64,000 nt of DNA from Silvania confinis (lineage in GTDB: Bacteria > Pseudomonadota > Gammaproteobacteria > Enterobacterales > Enterobacteriaceae), in NCBI RefSeq assembly GCF_025564085.1, contig NZ_JAMGZJ010000078.1, positions 1,089,233 to 1,153,232 of the forward strand. Reading direction: 5' to 3'. How positions within the stretch are numbered: position 1 is the first letter of the stretch; every line of letters starts with the position of its first letter. The notes below the pieces were generated by a model. It ran no database searches and had not been told where the DNA came from. It worked only from the letters and a program-made list of their open reading frames with translations. This document shows positions 1 to 8,689 of this stretch, piece after piece. A program made the position numbers and the translations under genes.

Positions 1-1422
1 CGCATGTCCAGCACCTGCCTGTTCTCGGACATCGTGCTGCCGACCGCCACCTGGTACGAAAAAGACGACATGAATACCTCGGACATGCATCCGTTTATTC
101 ACCCGCTGTCGGCTGCCGTTGACCCGGCGTGGGAATCACGCAGCGACTGGGAGATCTATAAAGGCCTCGCCAAAGTGTTCTCCGAGGTGTGCGTGGGGCA
201 TCTGGGTAACGAAACCGACGTCGTGCTGCAGCCGTTACAGCACGACTCTCCGGCCGAACTGTCGCAGCCGTTCGACATCGCCGACTGGCGCAAAGGCGAA
301 TGCGATCTGATCCCCGGTAAAACTGCGCCAGGCATCGCGGTCGTTGAGCGTCGTTATCCCGAAACGTACGAACGCTTTACCTCGCTCGGCCCGCTGCTCG
401 ACAAACTGGGCAACGGCGGCAAAGGCATCTCATGGAACACCCAGGACGAGGTCGATTTCCTCGGCAAGCTGAACTACGTCAAGCTCGACGGCCCGGCGAA
501 AGGCCGTCCGCGCATTGAGACGGCGATTGATGCCTCGGAGGTGATCCTCGCCCTGGCTCCCGAAACCAACGGCCAGGTGGCGGTAAAAGCCTGGGAAGCG
601 CTCAGCGAATTTACCGGACGCGAGCACAGCCATCTGGCGCTGAACAAAGAAGACGAAAAAATCCGTTTTCGCGATATCCAGGCCCAGCCGCGCAAAATCA
701 TCTCCAGCCCGACCTGGTCCGGCATCGAGAGCGAGCATGTCTCTTACAACGCCGGGTACACCAACGTGCACGAGCTGATCCCGTGGCGTACGTTGTCCGG
801 CCGCCAGCAGCTGTATCAGGATCATCAGTGGATGCGCGCCTTTGGCGAAAGCCTGGTGGCCTACCGTCCACCGATTGATACCCGCAGCGTGACGCATATG
901 CGCGAGATCCCGCCGAACGGCTTCCCGGAAAAAGCGCTTAACTTCCTGACCCCGCACCAGAAATGGGGCATCCACTCCACCTACAGCGAAAACCTGCTGA
1001 TGCAGACTCTGTCGCGCGGCGGACCGATTGTGTGGATCAGCGAAGCGGATGCGAAAGAGCTGGGCATCGAAGACAACGACTGGATCGAGTGTTTCAACGC
1101 CAACGGGGCCTTAACCGCCCGCGCGGTGGTCAGCCAGCGCGTGCCGCCGGGCATGACCATGATGTATCACGCCCAGGAACGCATTCTGAACATTCCGGGT
1201 TCCGAAGTGACCGGGCGACGCGGGGGGATCCATAACTCGGTGACCCGCGTGTGTCCAAAACCGACGCACATGATCGGCGGTTACGCCCAGCTGGCCTACA
1301 GCTTTAACTACTACGGCACGGTGGGCTCAAACCGCGACGAGTTCATCATGATCCGCAAAATGAAAAACATTAACTGGCTGGATGGCGAAGGTCGGGATCA
1401 GGTTCAGGAGGCGAAAAAATGA
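1..1422 (+). CDS. narZ: Respiratory nitrate reductase Z alpha subunit (3' part)
   Basis: The reading frame is open from base 1, so this is the C-terminal 473 or so residues of the roughly 1,246-residue molybdenum-bis-MGD catalytic subunit; the N-terminal Fe-S and active-site regions lie outside the window. The NarG/NarZ family reduces nitrate to nitrite on the cytoplasmic face of the inner membrane, within an alpha-beta-gamma complex that oxidises quinol. The visible part includes the C-terminal molybdopterin-dinucleotide-binding region (VGSNRDEFIMIRKMK near the end). The last four bases overlap narY. The NarZ rather than NarG assignment rests on the downstream subunits, which resemble NarW and NarV, and on the narV-nhoA neighbourhood. 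Nothing is visible about its promoter. Confidence 0.95.
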   Translation, partial: RMSSTCLFSDIVLPTATWYEKDDMNTSDMHPFIHPLSAAVDPAWESRSDWEIYKGLAKVFSEVCVGHLGNETDVVLQPLQHDSPAELSQPFDIADWRKGECDLIPGKTAPGIAVVERRYPETYERFTSLGPLLDKLGNGGKGISWNTQDEVDFLGKLNYVKLDGPAKGRPRIETAIDASEVILALAPETNGQVAVKAWEALSEFTGREHSHLALNKEDEKIRFRDIQAQPRKIISSPTWSGIESEHVSYNAGYTNVHELIPWRTLSGRQQLYQDHQWMRAFGESLVAYRPPIDTRSVTHMREIPPNGFPEKALNFLTPHQKWGIHSTYSENLLMQTLSRGGPIVWISEADAKELGIEDNDWIECFNANGALTARAVVSQRVPPGMTMMYHAQERILNIPGSEVTGRRGGIHNSVTRVCPKPTHMIGGYAQLAYSFNYYGTVGSNRDEFIMIRKMKNINWLDGEGRDQVQEAKK

Positions 1423-2963
1423 AAATACGCTCACAGGTTGGAATGGTTCTGAATCTGGATAAATGCATTGGTTGCCACACCTGCTCGGTGACCTGTAAAA
1501 ACGTCTGGACCGGACGCGAAGGCATGGAGTACGCGTGGTTTAACAACGTCGAAACCAAGCCCGGTATTGGCTACCCGAAAAACTGGGAAGATCAGGAGGA
1601 GTGGCAAGGCGGCTGGGTGCGCGGCATCACCGGCAAACTTACGCCGCGCCTCGGCGGGCGCGTCGGGGTGCTGGCCAAAATCTTTGCTAACCCGTCGCTG
1701 CCGGGCATTGACGATTATTACGAACCTTTCACCTTCGATTACCAGGATCTGCACCGCGCCCCGGAGGGTAACCACCTGCCCACTGCCCGCCCGCGCTCGC
1801 TGATCAGCGGCAAGCGGATGGATAAAATCGAATGGGGCCCGAACTGGGAGGAACTGCTGGGCGGCGAGTTCGAAAAACGCGCCAAAGATCGTAACTTCGA
1901 CAAGATGCAGAAGGAGATGTACGGCCAGTTCGAAAACACCTTCATGATGTACCTACCGCGCCTGTGCGAGCACTGCCTGAACCCGAGCTGTGTCGCCACC
2001 TGCCCGAGCGGGGCGATCTACAAGCGTGAAGAAGACGGCATTGTGCTGATCGACCAGGACAAATGCCGCGGCTGGCGGATGTGCATCAGCGGTTGTCCGT
2101 ACAAAAAAATCTACTTCAACTGGAAAAGCGGCAAGTCAGAAAAGTGCATCTTCTGCTATCCGCGTATTGAGTCCGGCCAGCCAACGGTCTGTTCAGAAAC
2201 CTGCGTCGGGCGCATCCGTTACCTTGGTGTGCTGCTGTACGACGCCGACCGCATTGAAGAGGCGGCCAGCACCGAACATGAAACCGATCTGTACGAGCGC
2301 CAGTGCGACGTGTTCCTCAACCCGCACGACCCGGCAGTGATTGAAGAGGCCTTTAAACAGGGCATTCCACAGAACGTGATTGAGGCCGCCCAGCGCTCGC
2401 CGGTGTACAAAATGGCGATGGACTGGAAGCTGGCCCTGCCGCTGCACCCGGAATACCGCACCCTGCCGATGGTCTGGTACGTGCCGCCGCTGTCGCCAAT
2501 TCAGTCCTACGCCGACGCGGGCGGCCTGCCGCAGACCGACAGTATCCTTCCGGCGGTCGAAAGCCTGCGCATTCCGGTGCAGTATCTGGCGAACATGCTC
2601 AGCGCGGGCGATACCGGCCCGGTGCTGCGCGCCCTGAAACGGATGATGGCGATGCGCCACTACAAACGCTCGCAGACCGTTGAAGGCGTGACCGACACCC
2701 GCGCCATCGACGAAGTGGGCTTAAGCGTGGAGCAGGTGGAAGAGATGTACCGCTATCTCGCCATCGCCAACTATGAAGACCGCTTTGTGATCCCGACCAG
2801 TCACCGGGAAATGGCCCGCGACGCCTTCCCGGAGAAAAACGGCTGCGGCTTTACCTTTGGCGACGGCTGCCACGGCTCCGACACCAAATTCAACCTGTTT
2901 AACAGCAGCCGCATCGACGCCATCAACATCGACGAGGTACGCAAGCATGGGGAGGGCGAATAA
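1419..2963 (+). CDS. narY: Nitrate reductase Z beta subunit (Fe-S electron transfer)
   Basis: This 514-residue protein carries electrons from the haem b subunit to the molybdenum subunit. Four cysteine clusters are visible: CIGCHTCSVTC near residues 16-26, CEHCLNPSCVATCP near 184, CRGWRMCISGCP near 217, and a C-terminal KCIFC/CSETC group. The third group has tryptophan where a cluster cysteine would stand, the family hallmark of one [3Fe-4S] centre among three [4Fe-4S] centres. Length matches E. coli NarH/NarY. It starts inside the end of narZ (ATGA overlap) and its stop codon abuts the narW start, indicating translational coupling. A strong GGAGGCG-like ribosome binding site precedes the start. 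Confidence 0.97.
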   Translation: MKIRSQVGMVLNLDKCIGCHTCSVTCKNVWTGREGMEYAWFNNVETKPGIGYPKNWEDQEEWQGGWVRGITGKLTPRLGGRVGVLAKIFANPSLPGIDDYYEPFTFDYQDLHRAPEGNHLPTARPRSLISGKRMDKIEWGPNWEELLGGEFEKRAKDRNFDKMQKEMYGQFENTFMMYLPRLCEHCLNPSCVATCPSGAIYKREEDGIVLIDQDKCRGWRMCISGCPYKKIYFNWKSGKSEKCIFCYPRIESGQPTVCSETCVGRIRYLGVLLYDADRIEEAASTEHETDLYERQCDVFLNPHDPAVIEEAFKQGIPQNVIEAAQRSPVYKMAMDWKLALPLHPEYRTLPMVWYVPPLSPIQSYADAGGLPQTDSILPAVESLRIPVQYLANMLSAGDTGPVLRALKRMMAMRHYKRSQTVEGVTDTRAIDEVGLSVEQVEEMYRYLAIANYEDRFVIPTSHREMARDAFPEKNGCGFTFGDGCHGSDTKFNLFNSSRIDAINIDEVRKHGEGE

Positions 2964-3658
2964 TGCAGATCCTCAAAATTATTGCCCTGCTGATTGAGTA
3001 CCCGGACGAGGTGCTGTGGGAGAGTCGCGATGAAGCGCAGGCGCTGATTGCACAGGATGCGCCGATGCTGCTGCCGTTTGCGCAGCAGCATCTCAGCGTC
3101 CCGCTGCTGGATCAACAGGCGGCGTGGTGCGAGGTATTTGAACGCGGGCGTGCCACCTCGCTGCTGCTGTTCGAGCATGTGCATGCCGAGTCCCGCGATC
3201 GCGGCCAGGCTATGGTCGACCTGATGAACCAGTACGAAAAGGCCGGTTTGCAGCTCGACTGCCGGGAACTGCCGGACTATTTGCCGCTGTATCTGGAGTA
3301 TTTAAGCATTCTGCCTGATGCGCAGGCCCGGGAAGGCCTGCAGAACGTGGCCCCGATTCTGGCGCTGATTGGCGGGCGTTTAAAACAGCGCGCGGTGCCG
3401 CAGTATCAGCTGTTTGATGCCCTGCTGGGTTTCGCGGGCAGCCCGCTATCCAGTGACAGTGTCACAAAACAGGTCTCAGGCGAACAGCGCGACGACACCC
3501 GGCAAGCGCTGGATGCGGTCTGGGAAGAGGAGCAGGTCAAGTTTATCGAAGATAACGCCACGGCCTGCGACAGCTCGCCGATGCAGCAATATCAACGCCG
3601 CTTTAGCCAGGACGTCGCGCCCCAGTATGTAGACGTCAGTGCCGGAGGCCCCAAATGA
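2963..3658 (+). CDS. narW: Nitrate reductase Z assembly chaperone (delta)
   Basis: A cytoplasmic chaperone of 231 residues in the NarJ/NarW (TorD-like) family. It is not part of the final enzyme; it helps insert the molybdenum cofactor into the alpha subunit before membrane docking. Family landmarks are the [15 protein letters not shown] segment near residue 72 and the [18 protein letters not shown] segment near 177. The C-terminal [20 protein letters not shown] stretch resembles NarW more than NarJ, which helps assign the operon to the Z system. The start codon overlaps the narY stop and the 3' end overlaps narV by four bases. Confidence 0.93.
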   Translation: MQILKIIALLIEYPDEVLWESRDEAQALIAQDAPMLLPFAQQHLSVPLLDQQAAWCEVFERGRATSLLLFEHVHAESRDRGQAMVDLMNQYEKAGLQLDCRELPDYLPLYLEYLSILPDAQAREGLQNVAPILALIGGRLKQRAVPQYQLFDALLGFAGSPLSSDSVTKQVSGEQRDDTRQALDAVWEEEQVKFIEDNATACDSSPMQQYQRRFSQDVAPQYVDVSAGGPK

Positions 3659-4335
3659 TGCAATATCTGAACGTCTTTTTTTACGATATCTACCCGTACA
3701 TCTGCGGCACCGTGTTCCTGATCGGGAGCTGGCTGCGCTATGACTACGGGCAATACACCTGGCGCGCCGGCTCCAGCCAGATGCTGGACAAGCGCGGGAT
3801 GGTGCTGTGGTCGAATTTGTTCCACATCGGCATTCTGGGGATCTTCTTCGGACACCTGTTCGGGATGATGACCCCACACTGGGTTTACTCGTGGTTCCTG
3901 CCGATGTCGCAAAAACAGCTGATGGCGATGATCTTAGGCGGCGTCTGCGGGGTACTGACACTGGTCGGCGGTGCGGGCCTGTTGGTTCGCCGCCTGACCA
4001 ATCCCCGGGTGCGCGCCACCTCTTCCACCGCCGATATCCTGATCCTCTGCATCCTGCTGATTCAGTGTATTCTTGGCCTGGCGACCATTCCGTTTTCTGC
4101 CCAACACCCGGACGGCAGCGAAATGCTCAAGCTGGTTGACTGGGCGCAAGGGGTGGTGACCTTCCACGGCGGTTCGTCCGCGCATCTCGACGGCGTGGCG
4201 TATATTTTCCGCGTCCATCTGGTGCTGGGGATGACCATCTTCCTGCTGTTCCCGTTCACCCGGCTGGTGCACGTGTGGAGCGCACCGATAGAATACTTGA
4301 CCCGCCGGTATCAGGTGGTGCGCTCGAGACGTTAA
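3655..4335 (+). CDS. narV: Nitrate reductase Z gamma subunit (cytochrome b)
   Basis: A 226-residue inner-membrane diheme cytochrome b that oxidises quinol at the periplasmic side and passes electrons to NarY. Five hydrophobic segments are visible. The four histidines expected for the two b haems are present at residues 57, 67, 188 and 206. The N-terminus ([16 protein letters not shown]) and the C-terminus ending RSRR match NarV of E. coli closely. It is the last gene of narZYWV and is followed by a pair of REP sequences rather than a simple terminator. Confidence 0.96.
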   Translation: MMQYLNVFFYDIYPYICGTVFLIGSWLRYDYGQYTWRAGSSQMLDKRGMVLWSNLFHIGILGIFFGHLFGMMTPHWVYSWFLPMSQKQLMAMILGGVCGVLTLVGGAGLLVRRLTNPRVRATSSTADILILCILLIQCILGLATIPFSAQHPDGSEMLKLVDWAQGVVTFHGGSSAHLDGVAYIFRVHLVLGMTIFLLFPFTRLVHVWSAPIEYLTRRYQVVRSRR

Positions 4336-4346
4336 CGCCGAACCAC

Positions 4347-4426
4347 GCCGGGTGGCGGCTTCGCCTTACCCGGCCTACCAAACCCGCACCCTACGTAGGC
4401 CGGGCAAGCGCCAGCGCCGCCCGGCG
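4347..4426. repeat. REP pair (BIME) after narV
   Basis: Two inverted REP units flank a short spacer: GCCGGGTGGCGGCTTCGCC... ending in GGCCTAC at 4347-4378, and GTAGGCCGGGCAAGCG... ending in GCCCGGCG at 4394-4426. The same core recurs after ansP. Such elements can stabilise upstream mRNA 3' ends, here narV. Confidence 0.85.
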
Positions 4427-4444
4427 TGGCATGTATAAACATTG

Positions 4445-4490
4445 TTGACACATCAGAATCCCTCCGCCTATGATTGTGATACTTTGTATC
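4445..4490 (+). promoter_or_regulatory. Promoter and palindrome upstream of mazE
   Basis: A sigma-70 promoter can be read as TTGACA at 4445-4450, an 18-base spacer, and TATGAT at 4469-4474. It is followed by the palindrome GATAC-TTT-GTATC at 4478-4490, near the expected transcription start. MazE-type antitoxins commonly autorepress by binding palindromes at their promoter, so this is a candidate operator. The promoter is seen; the operator role is inferred. Confidence 0.6.
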
Positions 4491-4508
4491 GACATCTGGA
4501 GTATTTTT

Positions 4509-4757
4509 ATGCCGCAAGTCACCGTTAAAAAATGGGGAAACAGCCCTTCTGTTCGGCTACCCGTTGCCGTTATGCGTGAGGCCGACCTGAACGTTGACGA
4601 TGTGGTGAATATCAACGTTGATGATGAAGGACGCATTATTTTGACACCTGTCAGGAAGGACGAACCCTCGCTCGACTCACTGTTATCGGCCATCACGGAT
4701 GACAATCTGCATCACGAAATCACATTTGGGGAACCGCAAAGTAAGGAGCTGTTGTAA
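4509..4757 (+). CDS. mazE: MazE-type antitoxin (AbrB-fold)
   Basis: An 82-residue antitoxin. The N-terminus (VTVKKWGNSPSVRLP) is the swapped-hairpin AbrB/MazE DNA-binding fold, and the acidic C-terminus (HEITFGEPQSKEL) is the toxin-neutralising tail; both align with E. coli MazE from memory. I chose the ATG at 4509 because CTGGAG stands about ten bases upstream and the family begins just before the WGNS motif; an upstream in-frame ATG at 4470 overlaps the -10 element. The stop codon overlaps the mazF start (TAATG). The pair sits between narV and nhoA, where E. coli K-12 has yddE. It is not necessarily orthologous to the relA-linked mazEF locus. Confidence 0.88.
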   Translation: MPQVTVKKWGNSPSVRLPVAVMREADLNVDDVVNINVDDEGRIILTPVRKDEPSLDSLLSAITDDNLHHEITFGEPQSKELL

Positions 4758-5083
4758 TGGACTACATACCGCAGGCTGGCGATATCGTCTGGCTTGAATT
4801 TGACCCACAGTCTGGACATGAACAGGCAGGACAACGCCCCGCCCTGGTTATTTCACCCGCCACCTACAACGGACGTACCGGCTTAATGCTCTGCTGTCCG
4901 CTGACGTCGCACATTAAGGGCTACCCCTTCGAAGTGGCTATCAGCGGCCCGCGGCGCAACGTCGCCCTTGCCGATCAGATTAAAAGCCTCGACTGGCGGG
5001 CACGTCGCGCAGTCAAAAAGGGAACCGCAACCGCCGAGGAACTGGATGCCGTAAGAATGCGGGCAAAGGTACTGATCGGCTAA
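4757..5083 (+). CDS. mazF: MazF-type mRNA interferase toxin
   Basis: This 108-residue toxin belongs to the PemK/MazF endoribonuclease family, which cuts mRNA at short specific sequences and arrests translation. The EQAGQRPALVIS motif provides the conserved catalytic arginine at residue 27, and CPLTSHIKGYPFEV provides threonine 50; both match the E. coli MazF active site. The conserved ALADQIKSLDWRAR segment is present and the length is normal, so the toxin looks intact. It is translationally coupled to mazE through a TAATG overlap. The cleavage sequence cannot be predicted from sequence alone. Confidence 0.93.
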   Translation: MDYIPQAGDIVWLEFDPQSGHEQAGQRPALVISPATYNGRTGLMLCCPLTSHIKGYPFEVAISGPRRNVALADQIKSLDWRARRAVKKGTATAEELDAVRMRAKVLIG

Positions 5084-5111
5084 CAGCAAGGGGCGGATGC
5101 CCCTCCCCGCG

Positions 5112-5957
5112 TTATTTCCCCGCCTGCGGATGGGTGTCAAACCCGGCCATCACCGCGGTCAGTTCCGCCAGCGAAAATCCGTGCTTCACATCGTCCACTC
5201 CCAGCCCAAAGCGCTCCTGCATTACCTGATACAGCGCCGCCGCATCCGGCAGGTTCAGTTGTTCGACGGCGTGCCCGTCGTGCCAGTGGGTAAAGTGCAG
5301 GTTGGTGAGCGTCAGTTTGCCGCCGTCCGGCAGATGACGGCACATCAGCAGATGATGGCGAAAATGCGACTGCGGCCAGTGTGCCGACCAGAAATTGCCC
5401 ATCACGTAGTCGGCCTGATATTGGGTGATCAGATCAAAGTGATACATCGACTGCCAGTGCTGGTGATGCCGGAACTGCAGCACCCAGTCATCACCGTCGT
5501 TGATCAGCCGATACTCCCCGTGCGGCGTAGTTTGTTCAAGGTCGGCCTGCAGACGGATCGGCGCAGTCAGGGTCTGTCCACCAAAGCCGACGTCGGCAAT
5601 CCAGCGTTCACCGTTGAGTTCAACCAGCAGCAGACGATGGGTGCGCGGCGGCATCTGCGGGGGATTCGCCAGCACCACGCGGCCCAGCAGGCTGCGCACG
5701 CTGAACCCCACTTCACGCAGCACGCGTTCAAATAGACCGTTCTGCTCGAAGCAGTAGCCGCCGCGCCGGGCGGTGACCAGCTTGTCGACCAGGGATTGAT
5801 CGTCAAGCTGGATCTCGCGCGGCAGCACCACGTCGATATTTTCAAACGGGATGGCGCTGTTATGCTGCAAATGCAGCGCCCGCAGGGTGTCGATATCCAC
5901 AGCTGTGGTCTGCTGCCAGCCGATGCGGGCAAAGTACGCGGTCAAAAAAGAGGTCAT
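5112..5957 (-). CDS. nhoA: N-hydroxyarylamine O-acetyltransferase
   Basis: A 281-residue arylamine N-acetyltransferase family enzyme that transfers acetyl from acetyl-CoA to arylamines and N-hydroxyarylamines in the cytoplasm. The full catalytic triad is in place: Cys69 in RRGGYCFEQN, His107 in PPRTHRLL, and Asp122 in WIADVGFGG, at the positions known from enterobacterial NhoA. An AAGGAAG ribosome binding site precedes the ATG. It converges on mazF with only 28 bases between stops. Proximity to narV is conserved with E. coli. Confidence 0.95.
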   Translation of the reverse strand: MTSFLTAYFARIGWQQTTAVDIDTLRALHLQHNSAIPFENIDVVLPREIQLDDQSLVDKLVTARRGGYCFEQNGLFERVLREVGFSVRSLLGRVVLANPPQMPPRTHRLLLVELNGERWIADVGFGGQTLTAPIRLQADLEQTTPHGEYRLINDGDDWVLQFRHHQHWQSMYHFDLITQYQADYVMGNFWSAHWPQSHFRHHLLMCRHLPDGGKLTLTNLHFTHWHDGHAVEQLNLPDAAALYQVMQERFGLGVDDVKHGFSLAELTAVMAGFDTHPQAGK

Positions 5958-6029
5958 GGTAGGCTTCCTTTAACAGTTCTTCCTTGTTTATAAACTATTT
6001 TTCCCGACCCACTGTGACAAAAGTGCTTT

Positions 6030-7685
6030 TTACCCCCGCGTGGAACGCTGCATGATCCCTAACGCCGTCAGCATCAGTACCAGCCCGGTCAACAGCGTCA
6101 GCGTGGCCATCGCCATTCCCTGCCCGACGGAACCCTGCTCAAACTGGCGCCAGATAAACACCGACACGGTTTGTGTACCCGCCGGGGCCAGCAGCAGCGA
6201 GGTCACCAGCTCCCGCGAGGCGATTGCAAACACCATCAGCATCGCCGCCAGCATCGCCGGGGATACCAGCGGCAGGACGATAAAGCGCAGCGCCTGGAAC
6301 GCGGACGCCCCGTGCACCCGCGCGGCAGGTTCCAGATTGCCGCCAAGCTGGCGCAACGCGCTGCCAACGTAGCGCACCGGCCACGGCAGCAGCAAACAGC
6401 AGTACGACAGCAGCAAAATGGCCCAGCTGTTATACGGCGAGACCGGCCAGAACGGGCGGTTCCACAGCAAAATTAACCCCACCCCAACCACTACGCCGGG
6501 CAAGGCGGCCGGCATCAGCGACAGCGCATCCAGCAGGCCGCGCCCTTTTATCTTCTGCACCACCACCAGCCATGCGGCCAGCAGACCAAGCACCCCGGTG
6601 ATACAGGCCGCCCCCAGCGCCAGCGACAGGCTGGTGCCGAGCGCCGACAGAGCATCTCCCTGCTGGCTGAACAGCGCCGCATAGTGGGCGGCGGTCACAT
6701 TGCTGAGCGTCACCCCACCGGACAAGGTACCCAGCACGCCCGACAGTGCCATCGACGCCCCCGGCAGCACCACTGCGATCCCGCCGACCATCGCCATCAT
6801 CAGCACCATCGGCCAGGCGAACACCCCGGCATTGGCACCGATATTCTCCGTCGGTTTACCGGTAATGCTGGTCACGTCCTGATTGCCGGTAAGTTTTTTC
6901 TGCAGCCACCAGGCGCTCAGGGCTATGGCCACCAGCACCACCGACAGCATTGAGGCTCCCGACAGGTCAATCGGCCAGTCGGCCAGTTTCTTTTCGATAT
7001 CGGTGGTCAGCATCAGCACCCCCGCCCGACTGCCGAGCGCGGCAGGCACGCCATACTCCTCAATCGCCAGGGTGAACGAGAGCAACATCCCCGCCGCCAG
7101 CGATGGCGAGAGCATCGGCAGCGTGATATGCCAGAACGCCCGCCCCGCGCTGGCACCGTGCACCTGGGCGACCAACGTCAGACGTTGTCCGCTGGCCAGC
7201 AGGCTGCGCGACACCGCAAAGTAGACCACCGGGAAAATGTTCAGCGCCATCACCAGCACAATCCCGGTCTGGCTGAACAGCGGATCGTTGAGGTTAGCCC
7301 CCGTCAGCTGCTGCAGATAACCGTTGGTTTGCAGCACCAGCATCCACGACAGCGCGGCAATGTACGGCGGGGTGAGAAACGGGATCAGAAACAGCAGATC
7401 CCACAGGCGCGGCACCGGCAGGTTAAACAGCCCCCGCGCCACGCCAAGGGGAAAGCCAATCAGGGCGCTGACCAGCGCCACGCCAAGACCGACCTGCAGC
7501 GTACCACCGAGCATGGTCGGCAGCTGTGGCTCGGCCAACAGCGTACTGATACCGCTGAATGCACCGGAAAGTTGCCCGGCGCTGAACAGCGGAAACACCG
7601 CCTGCAGCACGATAAAAACGAGGGGGAACGCCACCAGAATCACCAGTAGCGCCAGCGTCATCACAGACAAAAATCTCTGATTCAC
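6030..7685 (-). CDS. ABC importer permease, two-domain fused type
   Basis: This 551-residue membrane protein has about twelve hydrophobic segments, arranged as two tandem BPD_transp_1 halves; each half carries an EAA-like loop (HGASAGRAFWHITLP in the first, HGASAFQALRFIVLP in the second). This layout is typical of the ferric-iron FbpB/SfuB family and of some phosphonate and thiamine permeases. The start codon is GTG, preceded by AGGAA. It is the last gene of an ATPase, binding protein, permease operon read on the minus strand. The substrate is not established. Confidence 0.85.
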   Translation of the reverse strand: MNQRFLSVMTLALLVILVAFPLVFIVLQAVFPLFSAGQLSGAFSGISTLLAEPQLPTMLGGTLQVGLGVALVSALIGFPLGVARGLFNLPVPRLWDLLFLIPFLTPPYIAALSWMLVLQTNGYLQQLTGANLNDPLFSQTGIVLVMALNIFPVVYFAVSRSLLASGQRLTLVAQVHGASAGRAFWHITLPMLSPSLAAGMLLSFTLAIEEYGVPAALGSRAGVLMLTTDIEKKLADWPIDLSGASMLSVVLVAIALSAWWLQKKLTGNQDVTSITGKPTENIGANAGVFAWPMVLMMAMVGGIAVVLPGASMALSGVLGTLSGGVTLSNVTAAHYAALFSQQGDALSALGTSLSLALGAACITGVLGLLAAWLVVVQKIKGRGLLDALSLMPAALPGVVVGVGLILLWNRPFWPVSPYNSWAILLLSYCCLLLPWPVRYVGSALRQLGGNLEPAARVHGASAFQALRFIVLPLVSPAMLAAMLMVFAIASRELVTSLLLAPAGTQTVSVFIWRQFEQGSVGQGMAMATLTLLTGLVLMLTALGIMQRSTRG

Positions 7686-7720
7686 AAGCTTTCCTGAAGA
7701 CGGGGTTGCCCCCGCCGTGA

Positions 7721-8689
7721 TTATAAGGTGAAGAGTGCGTTAAAACGCTTGAGGATGTCGCTGCGCTCGCTGGTTCCGTCGCTTTTGGTCGGCAGGATTT
7801 TCAGGTCGTTAAGCAATGGGCGTTTGGCCTGCACGTCTTCGCGCGCCGGCATCAGCCAGGCATCGGCCACCATCGCCTGGCCTTCTGCTGACAAGACGTA
7901 GTCGACAAAGGCTTTCGCGTCGTCGGCGTGCTGGGTCGTTTTGAGGATCATCATCGGACGCGGGGCAATGACCGTGCCGCTGGCCGGGAAGATCACTTTC
8001 AGCGATTCGCCCTGGCTGATGTTGCCATAAGAGACATAGTCCACCGCGCCGAATACCGCCGCTTTAGCCCCCTGCATCACCGGCGTTACCGCCTGCGCAT
8101 TCGGGCCGCTGACGACCATGCCGTTGTTTTTCAGCTCATCAAACAGCTTCCAGGCGTTGTCGCCCATCCCGTTTTGCAGTCCGATCAGCAGATCCAGCGA
8201 CGCGCCGGACAGCGCCGGGTCTGGGGTGGTGACTTTGCCTTTAAAGGCGTCGGTGGTCAGATCCTGCCACTCTTTGGGCTCCGGGGTGCCGCTTTTGGTG
8301 TTCCAGACGATCCCCAGCGCCGAAATGCCCTGTGCCACATAGTCGGCTGATTTCAGGTCTGCAGGCACTTTCGCCGCATTGGCGCTTTGGTACGGCAGCA
8401 GCCAGCCGCGATTGTGCAGATCTTCCGCCGTATCCCAGGAGGCGGAGATCAGAATATCGGCCTGCGGATTGGCCTGTTCGGCTTCGAGGCGCGCCATCAC
8501 TTTGCCGGTGGTCGCCTGGAAGATATCGACTTTAACGCCGGTTTTCTTTTCAAAGCCGCTAGCCAGATTTTTTGCCAGCGATCCCGGCCCGGCGGTGTAG
8601 ACGGTCAGCGCGTGGGCGCTGGACATCATGACGGACGATAATGCCATGGCTAACAGCACTCCCTTTTTCACAGACATAGTGGTTTTCAT
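7721..8689 (-). CDS. Periplasmic binding protein of ABC importer (Fe3+/phosphonate-like family)
   Basis: A 322-residue secreted protein with a signal peptide ending SSAHA before LTVYTAGPGSLAK. The fold is the type 2 periplasmic binding protein class used for ferric iron, 2-aminoethylphosphonate and similar anions. I chose the ATG at 8689 because GGGGAG lies just upstream and the signal peptide begins there; a longer frame starting inside the ATPase gene is spurious. The start overlaps the ATPase stop (ATGA). The adjacent tyrosine pair used by classical FbpA to bind iron is not obvious: the corresponding region reads GAVDYVSYGN. An iron role is therefore doubtful. Confidence 0.85.
   Translation of the reverse strand: MKTTMSVKKGVLLAMALSSVMMSSAHALTVYTAGPGSLAKNLASGFEKKTGVKVDIFQATTGKVMARLEAEQANPQADILISASWDTAEDLHNRGWLLPYQSANAAKVPADLKSADYVAQGISALGIVWNTKSGTPEPKEWQDLTTDAFKGKVTTPDPALSGASLDLLIGLQNGMGDNAWKLFDELKNNGMVVSGPNAQAVTPVMQGAKAAVFGAVDYVSYGNISQGESLKVIFPASGTVIAPRPMMILKTTQHADDAKAFVDYVLSAEGQAMVADAWLMPAREDVQAKRPLLNDLKILPTKSDGTSERSDILKRFNALFTL

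Noticed and set aside
430..975. Long antisense frames inside narZ and in many other genes
   Set aside because: They mirror strong codon bias of the real GC-rich genes on the opposite strand, lack ribosome binding sites and have no recognisable protein features.
7721..8689. Naming the ABC importer fbpABC
   Set aside because: The gene order fits, but the binding protein lacks the expected tyrosine pair, so a substrate name would be unsupported.
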